Below, piece by piece: positions 6,774-15,235 of a stretch of 64,000 bases of DNA (within the stretch, counting starts at the first letter, position 1; every line of letters begins with the position of its first letter). The translations under genes were made by a program, and so were the position numbers. This DNA comes from Pseudonocardia endophytica (GTDB taxonomy: Bacteria; Actinomycetota; Actinomycetes; Mycobacteriales; Pseudonocardiaceae), in NCBI RefSeq assembly GCF_004339565.1, contig NZ_SMFZ01000001.1, positions 3,596,001 through 3,660,000 of the forward strand, read 5' to 3'. The notes beneath the pieces were generated by a model, which saw nothing but the letters and a program-made list of their open reading frames with translations, was not told the DNA's origin and did not search any database.

Positions 6774-7982
6774 TCAGGCCAGGTGCCGTCCGGAGATCGC
6801 GCGGGCGATGACGAGCTGCTGGATCTGCTCGGTGCCCTCGAAGATGTCGTAGATCTTCGCGTCCCGGTGCATGCGCTCGACCGGGTGCTCGCGGGAGTAG
6901 CCTGCCCCGCCGAGGATCTGGATCGCGCGCTCCGTCGACCACACCGCGACGCGGCCGGCCTTCAGCTTGGACATCGAGCCCTCGCCCGCGGTGAACGGGA
7001 CGTCGTTGCGCCCCATCCACGCCGCGCGCCAGACCAGCAGGCGGGCCGCATCGATCTCGGTCTTCATGTCCGCCAACGTGAACGAGATCGACTGGTTGTC
7101 GATGATCGGCCGTCCGAACGCGACCCGGTCCTTCGCGTACTCCAGCGCGTACTCGTAGGCGGCGCGGGCGATGCCGATCGCCTGCGAGCCGACGGTCGGA
7201 CGGGACATCTCGAACGTCCGCATCGCCGCGGAGCCCTGCGAGCGCTCCCCGGAACGGGCCCTGGCCAGGCGCTCGTCGAGCTTCTCCTTGCCGCCCAGCA
7301 GGCACGAGCCCGGGACGACGACGTCGTCGAGGAAGACGTCGGCCGTGTGCGACGCGCGCAGGCCCATCTTCTTGATCTTGCGCGTGGACTCGAGGCCGGG
7401 CGTCCCGGGCGGCACGACGAACGCGGCCTGCCCCTTCGTGCCCAACGACGGGTCGACGACGGCCTGCACGACGTGGATGTTCGCGATGCCACCGTTCGTC
7501 GCCCACGCCTTCTGGCCGGACAGCGTCCACTGGTCGCGCGCGGAGTCGTAGACCGCGCGCGTGCGCATGGCGCCGACGTCCGAACCGGACTCCGGCTCCG
7601 ACGAGCAGAACGCGCCGACCTTCGGGTCGTCGACGTCGCCGTAGCACTGCGGGATGAACTCGACCATCTGGTCCGGCGTGCCGGAGGAGAAGATGCCGGC
7701 CACGGCGAGCGTCGTTCCGAAGATCGCCATCCCGATGCCGCCGTCGCCCCAGAAGAGCTCCTCGTTGACCAGCGGCATCGACAGCCCGGACTCGTCACCC
7801 CAGAAGGAGGCGAGCGTCTCGAAGTTGTAGAGCTCGATCTTCGCGGCCTCCTGCAGGATCGGCCACGGGGTCTCCTCCCGCTCGTCCCACTCGGCCGCGG
7901 CCGGGCGGATCACGTCGGAGGCGAAACCGTGCACCCAGTCGCGCAGGTCGCGGTGTTCCTCGGACAGCTCGAAGGAAGGCAT
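6774..7982 (-). CDS. Acyl-CoA dehydrogenase
   Basis: 402 residues, the normal family length. FAD/substrate segments are AFCSSEPESGSDVGAM and LSGQKAWATNGG (about 125-165), the R-x-A-FGRPI flavin-contact region follows, and QILGGAGYSREHPVERMHRDAK precedes YDIFEGTEQIQQL, whose Glu matches the catalytic base of medium-chain enzymes. It oxidises an acyl-CoA to the trans-2-enoyl-CoA, passing electrons to ETF. A gene for an SCP2 lipid carrier lies 15 bp upstream, probably in the same transcript, pointing to lipid or sterol side-chain oxidation. Confidence 0.93.
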   Translation of the reverse strand: MPSFELSEEHRDLRDWVHGFASDVIRPAAAEWDEREETPWPILQEAAKIELYNFETLASFWGDESGLSMPLVNEELFWGDGGIGMAIFGTTLAVAGIFSSGTPDQMVEFIPQCYGDVDDPKVGAFCSSEPESGSDVGAMRTRAVYDSARDQWTLSGQKAWATNGGIANIHVVQAVVDPSLGTKGQAAFVVPPGTPGLESTRKIKKMGLRASHTADVFLDDVVVPGSCLLGGKEKLDERLARARSGERSQGSAAMRTFEMSRPTVGSQAIGIARAAYEYALEYAKDRVAFGRPIIDNQSISFTLADMKTEIDAARLLVWRAAWMGRNDVPFTAGEGSMSKLKAGRVAVWSTERAIQILGGAGYSREHPVERMHRDAKIYDIFEGTEQIQQLVIARAISGRHLA

Positions 7983-7997
7983 GAGGGATCTCTCTCG

Positions 7998-8528
7998 TCA
8001 CGCGGACGGGATCGTGAACATCTTCTGCAGCGCGGTCGCGAAGCCGACGTCGCCGTCGACCTTGAGCTTGCGGGTCATGAACAGCGTGACCGGGTTGGCG
8101 TTGTTCGTGACGACCTTGAGGAACTCCGTGCCGGGCAGGGTCAGCGCCGTGCGGTAGTCGCCCTCGGCGCCCTCGGTCACCCGGCACGTCCCGCCGGACA
8201 TCGTCGTCGTGAAGCTGTCCACATCGGAGCCGTCCTTGATGTGCCAGTGCACGATCTGGGTGTTCCCGCCGGCGCCCTTCGACGAGTAGAACTCGCTCAT
8301 CCGCCCGAAGATCGCGTCCAGGACGGCGCGCCGCACCGACGACGACATCACGGTCGCCAGCTGCTGCTTCGAGGCGCTCTTCACCAGCCGGGCGAAGATC
8401 GACGGGTCCACGTCGGCCGGGTCGCCGTCGCGCAGCGCGACGGTCAGCGTCTCGATCAGCTGCTCGTCGGACAGGGACTTCGGGTCGACGCTGCGACCCA
8501 GCTCGTTGACGTCGACGGTCTCGGCCAT
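7998..8528 (-). CDS. SCP2 sterol-carrier domain protein
   Basis: 176 residues. The first 75 or so are a helical extension; the rest is the SCP2 fold, a sheet-and-helix lipid cavity, with IVHWHIKDGSDVDSFTTTM, GTCRVTEGAEGDYRTALTL and the closing NPVTLFMTRKLKVDGDVGFA (the K-x-x-G-D motif near the C terminus). SCP2 proteins bind acyl-CoA or sterols without catalysis. It lies just before the acyl-CoA dehydrogenase gene and probably feeds it. The ATG start is followed by a long, well-conserved-looking helix, so I kept the longest form. Confidence 0.88.
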   Translation of the reverse strand: MAETVDVNELGRSVDPKSLSDEQLIETLTVALRDGDPADVDPSIFARLVKSASKQQLATVMSSSVRRAVLDAIFGRMSEFYSSKGAGGNTQIVHWHIKDGSDVDSFTTTMSGGTCRVTEGAEGDYRTALTLPGTEFLKVVTNNANPVTLFMTRKLKVDGDVGFATALQKMFTIPSA

Positions 8529-8619
8529 CGCGCTTCCACCTCGCCGTGGGGGTATCCGGTACCGGCGGTACCGGTTCGACGAGGCGTTACTTTACGCATC
8601 AGTAGGTTCGATGCACAAC

Positions 8620-9912
8620 TCACACGGCCGTGGCATCCTTCGGCTTGTAGGTCTCCGCGATCAGGTACGCGGACACGGCCGTCACGACGCCCATCGCCAG
8701 CAGGTACCAGGACGTCGACGCGGACGTGCCGGTCGCCTCGTACAGCGATGCGGCGATCAGCGGGGCGAGGCCGCCGCCCAGCACGGCACCGATCTGGTAG
8801 CCGAGCGAGGCGCCCGAGTAGCGCACCTCGGGGCTGAACAGCTCGGCGAACAGTGCGGCCTGCGGCCCGTACATCGCCGAGTTCGCGGCCCCGCCGAGCA
8901 GCAGCCCGAGGAAGATCAGGAACGTCGACCTCGTGTCGATCAGCCAGAACACCGGGAACGCGACGAGGATCGTGCCGATCGCGCCGGCCAGGTAGACCGG
9001 TCGTCGGCCCACCCGATCGGAGAGCAGCGCGAACAGCGGGATCAGCGCCAGGTTGACCACGCTGGAGCCGACGATGCCGATCAGCATCGTGGACTCCGGC
9101 AGCTCGAGCGTCTTCGTGCCGTAGGACAGCGCGTAGATGATGAAGATGTAGAAGCCGCCGTTGACGGCGATGAACGAGCCGGCCGCGAGCAGGATCGCCT
9201 TCGGGTGCGAGCGCAGGACCTGGAGGACCGGTGAGCGCCGGCGGCTCGGGTCCTGCTCCACCGCCTTGAACGCCGGGGTGTCCTCCAGCGTGCGCTGCGC
9301 GTAGATCGCCACGCCGATCAGGAAAACGCTGAGCAGGAACGGGACCCGCCAGCCCCAGGCCAGGAACGCCTCCTCGCCGAGCCCGGCCTCGAGCAGCAGG
9401 AAGATCCCGTTCGAGATGATCACCGCGATCGGGACGCCGAGCTGCGGGAAGCTGCCGTAGAAGCCGCGCCGGTTCGCCGGCGCGTACTCGGTGGCGATCA
9501 GCACGGCGCCGCCCCACTGCCCGCCGACGGCGAGGCCCTGCAGGATCCGCAGCACGAACAGCAGGATCGGTGCGGCCACGCCGATCGACGCGTACGTCGG
9601 CAGCAGGCCGACCAGCGTCGTCGACGCCCCCATCAGGAACAGCGCCGCGACCAGCGCCTTCTTCCGCCCGATCCGGTCGCCGAAGTGGCCCCAGATGATC
9701 CCGCCGATCGGGCGCGCGATGAACCCGACGGCGAACGAGCTGAACGCGGCCAGCGTCCCGACGAACGGGTCGACGCTCGGGAAGAACGCCGTGTTCAGCA
9801 CGAGCGCGGCGGCCGTGCCGTAGATGAAGAAGTCGTACCACTCGATCGTCGAACCGATCAGGCTCACCGTCGAGGTCCGCCGGACATCCCGCCGAGCGTC
9901 CACCGTCGCCAT
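8620..9912 (-). CDS. MHS-type major facilitator transporter
   Basis: 430 residues with 12 predicted membrane segments. The N terminus TSTVSLIGSTIEWYDFFIYG and GHFGDRIGRKKAL (motif A, about residues 75-87), then LRILQGLAVGGQWGGA, are hallmarks of the metabolite:proton symporter family (KgtP, ProP, ShiA relatives), which import organic acids, betaines or aromatic acids. A second motif A (LSDRVGRRPVYL) lies in the middle. The ATG encoding MATVDARRD follows a GAGGGGGCG stretch. Divergent from a PucR regulator across 150 bp, its likely controller. Confidence 0.9.
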   Translation of the reverse strand: MATVDARRDVRRTSTVSLIGSTIEWYDFFIYGTAAALVLNTAFFPSVDPFVGTLAAFSSFAVGFIARPIGGIIWGHFGDRIGRKKALVAALFLMGASTTLVGLLPTYASIGVAAPILLFVLRILQGLAVGGQWGGAVLIATEYAPANRRGFYGSFPQLGVPIAVIISNGIFLLLEAGLGEEAFLAWGWRVPFLLSVFLIGVAIYAQRTLEDTPAFKAVEQDPSRRRSPVLQVLRSHPKAILLAAGSFIAVNGGFYIFIIYALSYGTKTLELPESTMLIGIVGSSVVNLALIPLFALLSDRVGRRPVYLAGAIGTILVAFPVFWLIDTRSTFLIFLGLLLGGAANSAMYGPQAALFAELFSPEVRYSGASLGYQIGAVLGGGLAPLIAASLYEATGTSASTSWYLLAMGVVTAVSAYLIAETYKPKDATAV

Positions 9913-10062
9913 CGCCGCCCCCTCGCGTCGTGGAAGAACCCGTCCACCCTGTGCGTGCACGGCGCAACGGACCATGGGCGCGGAGCACAGGATGTGACCC
10001 GCGTCGCACAGCACCGCGCACTCCGGCTTGGCACCGCGTCCGGGGCGAGGCATCCTCCGGAG

Positions 10063-11322
10063 ATGGCCGAACCCGCAGGACACGGCCGCGCCGCGGTGCC
10101 GCGGACGCGCGTCGGACCCGACGTGGGAGCCGCGAACGAGGGCGACGAGGCGCTGACGACGCTGTGCCGGGCGCTGCGTGAGGACGTCGACGGGCTGGCC
10201 GACCGGCTCACCGTGATGATCCTCGAGCGGGAGGACGTCTACGGCGAGCTCGGCGTCCCGATCGACACCGACCTGCGGGCCACCTGCCGCGCCAACATCG
10301 ACCGGACGCTCGCCGTGCTGGCCGGCGACCTGCCGACGCATGTCGAGCGGGCGCGGGTCACCGTCGAGACCGGGCAGCGGCGGGTCCGCCAGGGCGTCCC
10401 GCTGGAGGTCGTGCTGCGGGCCTACCGGCTGTGCGGGCGGTTGCTCTGGGAGCGGATGTGCCGGATCTCCTCCGACCGCTTCGACGGGCGGTTCGACCGT
10501 GCGTTGCTCGGTGCGGCGGACCGGGTGTGGGCACTGATCGACAGCGCGTCGGACCGGCTCGTGGACGCCTACCGCCGGGAGGAGGCGCAGTTGCGCAGCC
10601 TGGACGACGGCCGTCGCTACTCGATGACGGAGGGCCTGCTGCAGGGCCGCGGCCGGGACCCGGCGTTCGCCCGCGACGCGTCCCGGGTGCTCGGGCTGCC
10701 GGAGCACCAGGACGTGGTGATCGTCGTCGCCCCGCACGCCGACGGGGTCGGCTCGGACGGCGCCGGAGCGCCGGAGGGCGCCCGCGAGGCGCTGGCGGCG
10801 GCCGGGATCGGCTCGGTGTGGCACACCCGGCCGGGTGAGGTCGTCGGGGTGGTACCGGTTCCCGCCCGCGTCACGTCCGCCGTGTGCGCGGCGCTCGGCC
10901 CGTGCGCCCGCGGTCCGATCGGAGTGTCCTCCCCGGTCACCGGCCTGGACCGCCTGGACGAGGCGCACTCAACGGCCCGGCTGGCGGCGGCCACGCTCCC
11001 GGCCGGTGAGCCCGCCGTCGCGGCGCTGGACGACCGGCTACCCGAGGCGCTGCTCACCGGGTCGCCCGAGCTCGCGCAGCGGATCCGGCGGCACGCACTC
11101 GGCCCGCTGCTCGATCTCCCCGCGGCCGAACGGGACGTGCTGCTCGACACGCTCGCCGCCACATTGGACGCCGACGGCTCACCGTCCCGCGCCGCGTCGG
11201 TGCTCTACTGCCACCGCAACACCGTGATGTACCGGCTGGCCCGGATCGAGACGCTCACCGGGCGCCGGATCGCCGACCACCGGGACCGGCTGCTGATGGG
11301 CCTTGGCCTGCTCGCAGGCTGA
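10063..11322 (+). CDS. PucR-family transcriptional regulator
   Basis: 419 residues. The C-terminal RAASVLYCHRNTVMYRLARI followed by ETLTGRRI is the PucR helix-turn-helix, and the central part is the degenerate GGDEF-like sensory domain usual in the family. The N-terminal 180 residues are all helical, resembling the RsbT-co-antagonist-like region of CdaR/PucR proteins. The ATG lies right after CTCCGGAG. Divergent orientation to the MHS transporter gene suggests it senses the imported compound and controls its uptake. Confidence 0.85.
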   Translation: MAEPAGHGRAAVPRTRVGPDVGAANEGDEALTTLCRALREDVDGLADRLTVMILEREDVYGELGVPIDTDLRATCRANIDRTLAVLAGDLPTHVERARVTVETGQRRVRQGVPLEVVLRAYRLCGRLLWERMCRISSDRFDGRFDRALLGAADRVWALIDSASDRLVDAYRREEAQLRSLDDGRRYSMTEGLLQGRGRDPAFARDASRVLGLPEHQDVVIVVAPHADGVGSDGAGAPEGAREALAAAGIGSVWHTRPGEVVGVVPVPARVTSAVCAALGPCARGPIGVSSPVTGLDRLDEAHSTARLAAATLPAGEPAVAALDDRLPEALLTGSPELAQRIRRHALGPLLDLPAAERDVLLDTLAATLDADGSPSRAASVLYCHRNTVMYRLARIETLTGRRIADHRDRLLMGLGLLAG

Positions 11323-11346
11323 TCATCCGGCGTCGCGGTGGTTACC

Positions 11347-11985
11347 ATGCCGCGCATGCCCGCCGCCCCGCGTCGCCGCCTGCCGCCGGAGCAGCGGGAA
11401 CGGCAGGTCCTGGACGCGGCCGTGCGGGTGTTCTCGCGGGGCGGGTTCCACGACGCGTCGATGGACGCCGTCGCGGACGAGGCGGGCGTGTCCAAGCCGA
11501 TGGTCTACACGCACGGCGGCGGCTCCAAGGAGGAGCTGTTCGCCCGCTGCATCCGCCGTGAGGGCGACCGGCTGCTGGCCTCGGTGTCCGGGGTCGACTC
11601 CGGCGACGGAGCCGCCGACCCGGAGGCCCGGCTCTACGGCGGCCTGCGCGCGTTCTTCGCCACCGTCACGTCGCACCGCGACGGCTGGCTCGTGCTCTAC
11701 CGGCAGGCGCGCACCGGCACGTTCGCCGACGAGGTGCAACAGGCCCGGCGGCGGATCGTCACCCGGGTCGCCGAGCTGCTCGCCGACGAGGCCGTCGCGC
11801 CGGAGGCCGCTCTGCCCGTCGCGTCCACTTTGGTCGGTGCCGCGGAGGGCCTCGCCGAGTGGTGGTTCGACGGCGGCGCGGACACCGGCGTCGATCCCGA
11901 CGGCCTGGCGGCACACCTGATGAGCGTCGTCTGGCCGGGCCTGTCCGCCCTGCGCTCCGGTCAGGTGTGGACGCCGGGAAACTGA
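11347..11985 (+). CDS. TetR-family regulator
   Basis: About 212 residues. PPEQRERQVLDAAVRVFSRG leads into the helix-turn-helix MDAVADEAGVSKPMVYTHGG, whose recognition helix is typical apart from an unusual THGGGSKEEL turn where most members have YFxSKxEL. The C-terminal ligand domain is not specific. A GTG nine bases upstream is an alternative start. The gene lies 24 bp after the PucR gene and 212 bp before the ABC-F gene, on the same strand, so its target is not obvious. Confidence 0.85.
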   Translation: MPRMPAAPRRRLPPEQRERQVLDAAVRVFSRGGFHDASMDAVADEAGVSKPMVYTHGGGSKEELFARCIRREGDRLLASVSGVDSGDGAADPEARLYGGLRAFFATVTSHRDGWLVLYRQARTGTFADEVQQARRRIVTRVAELLADEAVAPEAALPVASTLVGAAEGLAEWWFDGGADTGVDPDGLAAHLMSVVWPGLSALRSGQVWTPGN

Positions 11986-12107
11986 ACGTCGTCCCCGGTG
12001 ATCGTCGGTCGGGTGCGGAGACGGCCAGACACGGCAGTTTCCGCCCCGGATCGGTGATCACCCGACCGTCTCGCGGAAACCGGTGGCGGCCCGGCCCTGC
12101 CCGCGGC

Positions 12108-12197
12108 TAGGGTCGTCTCCGACATGAGGCACTGACTCCGTCCCGATCACCCGCGGCCGAGCCCGGGCGATCGTCCTCCGCGCTCCGGAGTCCCCTC
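12108..12197 (+). promoter_or_regulatory. ABC-F leader: short upstream ORF and translation attenuator
   Basis: A -10-like TAGGGT (12108-12113) places a transcript start next to a three-codon ORF, ATG AGG CAC TGA (12124-12135). Overlapping and following its stop, GACTCCG (12134-12140) can pair with CGGAGTC (12186-12192), which contains the only ribosome binding site of the ABC-F gene (GGAG, 8 nt before the GTG). A second hairpin, CGATC-A-CCCG with CGGG-C-GATCG (12144-12173), nests inside. A ribosome stalled on the leader ORF would cover the anti-Shine-Dalgarno strand and free the start. This is the classic layout of antibiotic-inducible resistance leaders. The structure is predicted by eye. 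Confidence 0.6.
12124..12135 (+). CDS. Leader mini-ORF (Met-Arg-His)
   Basis: Four codons including the stop, about 10 nt downstream of a -10-like hexamer, so probably leaderless. The peptide itself is unlikely to matter; ribosome occupancy at its stop codon would disrupt the downstream stem that hides the ABC-F ribosome binding site. Confidence 0.4.
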   Translation: MRH

Positions 12198-13811
12198 GTG
12201 TCCTCCTCCCCCGATCTCCAGCCGCTCGTCGCCACCGGCATCGTGCGCACCCACGCCGGCCGGACCCGCCCGGCGCTCGACGGGCTCGACCTCACCGCGG
12301 CTCCCGGCGCCCGGGTCGGCCTGATCGGCGAGAACGGGTCCGGCAAGTCGACGCTGCTGCGCGTGCTGGCCGGCGTGGACCGGCAGGACTCCGGCGACGT
12401 GCGCCGTCCCGACGACCTCGTGTACCTGCCGCAGGAGCCCGCGGTGGCTCCGGACGGCACCGTCGGCGACCTGCTGGACGACGCGCTGCGCCCGCTGCAC
12501 GACGCGGTCGCCGAGCTGGAACTGCTCGCCGAGCGGATCGCCGACGAGCCGGACCGCTACGACCGGGTGCTCGCCTGGGCCGTCCAGCACGACGCGTGGG
12601 ACGCCGACCGGCGCGCCGACGTCACGGCCGCCGCGCTCGGCGTGTCCGATCTGGACAGAGCGCGTCCGGTCGCGACGCTGTCCGGCGGGCAGCGCACCCG
12701 GCTCGCGCTGGCCGCCGCGCTCGTCCGCCGCCCGGCCTGCCTGCTGCTCGACGAGCCGACGAACCACCTCGACGACACCGCACTGGACCTGCTGGAGTCG
12801 AACCTCGTCGAGCTGCCCGGCGTCGTCGTCGCGGCCAGTCACGACCGGGCGTTCCTGGACCGGGTCTGCACCGAGCTCGTCGACCTCGACGCCGGCGCGC
12901 TCGGCACCGACGGCCATGGCGGGCAGCGGTTCTCCGGTCGCTTCACGGAGTACCTGGAGCACCGGGCGGCGTCGCGCCGACGCTGGGAGGAGCGGTTCGC
13001 CGCCGAGCAGGACGAGATCGACCGGTTGCGGGACAAGGCCCGCACCGGGACCGAGGCGATCGCGCACAACCGCGGTCCTCGGGACAACGACAAGTTCATC
13101 CACGCGTTCAAGGGCGGAGGAGTCGAGCGGACCCGCGCCCGGCGCGTCCGGGACGCGGAGCAGCGCCTGGAGCGGGCGCAGCGCGACGCCGTCCGCAAGC
13201 CGCCCGCGCCGCTGCGGTTCTCCGGGCACCTCGGCGGGGCCGGCACCGGCGGGCTCGCCGTCTCGGTACGCGACCTGGAGGTCGACGGGCGCGTGCGGGT
13301 CGACGTCCTCGACGTCGCGACCGACGGGAAATTGCTGGTCACCGGCCCCAACGGGTCCGGGAAGTCGACGCTGCTCGCGGTGCTGGCCGGGACCCTCGTC
13401 CCGGACCGGGGCGACGTGCAGGTCCGCGCCCGCCGCGTCGGGCTGCTCGCCCAGGACCCCGACCTCGGGGACCCGCACCGGACGGCCGAGCGCGCGTACG
13501 CCGACGCCGTCGGGGCCGCGACGGCCGAGCGCGTCCCGCTGCGCACGCTCGGGCTGCTGCCGCCCGCCGAGCACGCGACGGCCGTCGGCGAGCTCAGCCT
13601 CGGTCAGCGACGACGGCTGGCGCTCGCGATCGCCGTCGCGGACACTCCGGATCTGCTGCTGCTCGACGAGCCGACCAACCACATATCGCTGACGCTCGCC
13701 GGTGAGCTGGAGGACGCGCTCCGGACCGCCCCGGGTGCGATCGTCGTCACCTCGCACGACCGCTGGCTGCGGGAACGCTGGGACGGTCCGGTGCTCGCGC
13801 TGGCGCGGTGA
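12198..13811 (+). CDS. ABC-F ATPase, antibiotic-resistance type
   Basis: 537 residues with two ATPase domains and no membrane segment. Domain 1: GENGSGKST (about 44-52), LSGGQRTRLA, LLLDEPTNHLDD. Domain 2: GPNGSGKST (about 385), LSLGQRRRLA, LLLDEPTNHIS. The linker between them is Arg-rich and coiled-coil (about 255-330), as in ribosome-binding ABC-F proteins of the antibiotic-producing actinobacteria (LmrC, OleB, TlrC types) that displace macrolides, lincosamides or streptogramins. It is not closely EttA-like in its linker. Control is likely by the attenuator just upstream. The drug spectrum cannot be read from sequence. Confidence 0.88.
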   Translation: MSSSPDLQPLVATGIVRTHAGRTRPALDGLDLTAAPGARVGLIGENGSGKSTLLRVLAGVDRQDSGDVRRPDDLVYLPQEPAVAPDGTVGDLLDDALRPLHDAVAELELLAERIADEPDRYDRVLAWAVQHDAWDADRRADVTAAALGVSDLDRARPVATLSGGQRTRLALAAALVRRPACLLLDEPTNHLDDTALDLLESNLVELPGVVVAASHDRAFLDRVCTELVDLDAGALGTDGHGGQRFSGRFTEYLEHRAASRRRWEERFAAEQDEIDRLRDKARTGTEAIAHNRGPRDNDKFIHAFKGGGVERTRARRVRDAEQRLERAQRDAVRKPPAPLRFSGHLGGAGTGGLAVSVRDLEVDGRVRVDVLDVATDGKLLVTGPNGSGKSTLLAVLAGTLVPDRGDVQVRARRVGLLAQDPDLGDPHRTAERAYADAVGAATAERVPLRTLGLLPPAEHATAVGELSLGQRRRLALAIAVADTPDLLLLDEPTNHISLTLAGELEDALRTAPGAIVVTSHDRWLRERWDGPVLALAR

Positions 13812-13825
13812 CAGGATCTCCGACC

Positions 13826-14383
13826 ATGAGCCGTCCGACAGTCCAGGTCCTCGTCGCCAGCACCCGTCCCGGCCGCGTCGGTGAGCCCACCGCCCGCTGG
13901 ATCGCCGAGCAGGCCGAGAAGCACGGTGCGTTCGACGTCGAGATCGTCGATCTGGCCGAGGTCGACCTACCGATGTTCGCCGAGCCGAAGCACCCGCGGT
14001 TCGGTGAGTACGAGCTGCAGCACACGAAGGACTTCAGCGAGCTGATCGGCCGCGCGGACGGCTTCGTGTTCGTGTTCCCGGAGTACAACCACAGCTACAA
14101 CGCAGCTTTGAAGAACGCGCTCGACCACCTCAACAGGGAGTGGGCGAACAAGCCGGTCGGGCTCGTCAGCTACGGCGGTGTCGCCGCGGGCTCGCGCGCG
14201 GCGGTGGCGCTGGAGCCGGTCCTGGTCGCGCTGCAGATGCGGATCGTCGGGACCGTGCCGATCCCGTTCATCGCCCAGTTCGTGCACGAGGAGGACGACG
14301 GACGGGTGTTCCGGCCGAACGAGATGGTCGAGGCGGGCACCGACGGGATGCTGGACTCCCTGGCCGCGGCACTGGGCAGCTAA
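13826..14383 (+). CDS. NADPH-dependent FMN reductase (flavodoxin-like)
   Basis: 185 residues. VQVLVASTRPGRVGEPTARW is the phosphate-binding loop of the FMN reductase family, and FVFVFPEYNHSYNAALKNAL followed by DHL matches the PEYN flavin-contact motif. Such enzymes reduce FMN, quinones or azo compounds with NAD(P)H. A GTG at 13808 overlapping the ABC-F stop would add six residues; I prefer the ATG. It is probably co-transcribed with the ABC-F gene. Confidence 0.88.
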   Translation: MSRPTVQVLVASTRPGRVGEPTARWIAEQAEKHGAFDVEIVDLAEVDLPMFAEPKHPRFGEYELQHTKDFSELIGRADGFVFVFPEYNHSYNAALKNALDHLNREWANKPVGLVSYGGVAAGSRAAVALEPVLVALQMRIVGTVPIPFIAQFVHEEDDGRVFRPNEMVEAGTDGMLDSLAAALGS

Positions 14384-14413
14384 CGCCGGGACCTGCCCGG
14401 CGACGTATCGGGC

Positions 14414-15226
14414 ATGGGTGAGCAGTGGACGACGACGTCGACCCCGACGCTGCTCCGGCGCAACCGGCCGGACGACGAGGGCGAGGCGGCCGCGTACCGG
14501 GTCTACGACCCCGGCCTGCTCGCCGGCCGGAACCTGTCGCTGACCGCCGCCGGGAAGACCGAGTCCCCCTACGACGTGGCGCAGGGGCTCGGCATGATCG
14601 CGCTCCTGGCCGGGTCGGCGATCGTGGCGCCGATCGTGTTCTCCGACGGCGGGTTCTGGTCGACGGCACTGTGGGTCCTCGCCGGGAGCGGCGCGGCGTT
14701 CGTCGTGCTCATGGTGCTGTTCTTCGCGTTCGTACGTGACCCGTTCGAGGCGTACCGCAGGCGTCACGGGCAGAACGCGTCCCCGTTCGTCGAGGTGGAC
14801 GCCGCCGACGGCTCCCGGGCCGGGACGCTGTGCGCCCTCGCGGAGTCGATCACGTCGACGGCCGCGTGGCGGGACGGGGCGATCGACCCGGAGCGGCTGG
14901 TCCCCGAGACGCTCTGGTCCGCGGTGCGGCTGGCCGCGCGGGTCGCCGACGAGCAGGGGCGCCTCGCCGATGACGAGCGGCGCGGGACGTCCGAGCGCGT
15001 GCTCGAGCCGAGCCGCACGGAGCTGGCCGCGGCCCGGTCCGACCTGGAGCACATCGAGCGGAACCTGCGCGAGATCGGGCGGATCGCCCGCGAGATCGAC
15101 GCCCGCCCGACGGGAGCGGCTCCCGGCACCGTGTCCGGCCCGACGACCCGCACGGCCGAGTCCGCCGTCGCCGGCACCGACGCGATCCTGGCCCAGTCGC
15201 AGGCGTTGCGCGACATGCTGCGGTGA
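14414..15226 (+). CDS. Two-TM membrane protein with C-terminal coiled coil
   Basis: 270 residues, not recognised. Two hydrophobic helices lie at about 57-77 and 84-105 (GLGMIALLAGSAIVAPIVF and a following WVLAGSGAAFVVLMVLFFAF). The C-terminal 150 residues are cytosolic and charged, with a heptad-like stretch at about 195-235 (LEHIERNLREIGRIAREID). It lies 30 bp after the FMN reductase and is convergent with the next gene. A regulatory or scaffolding membrane role is only a guess. Confidence 0.7.
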   Translation: MGEQWTTTSTPTLLRRNRPDDEGEAAAYRVYDPGLLAGRNLSLTAAGKTESPYDVAQGLGMIALLAGSAIVAPIVFSDGGFWSTALWVLAGSGAAFVVLMVLFFAFVRDPFEAYRRRHGQNASPFVEVDAADGSRAGTLCALAESITSTAAWRDGAIDPERLVPETLWSAVRLAARVADEQGRLADDERRGTSERVLEPSRTELAAARSDLEHIERNLREIGRIAREIDARPTGAAPGTVSGPTTRTAESAVAGTDAILAQSQALRDMLR

Positions 15227-15235
15227 GGACCGCGC

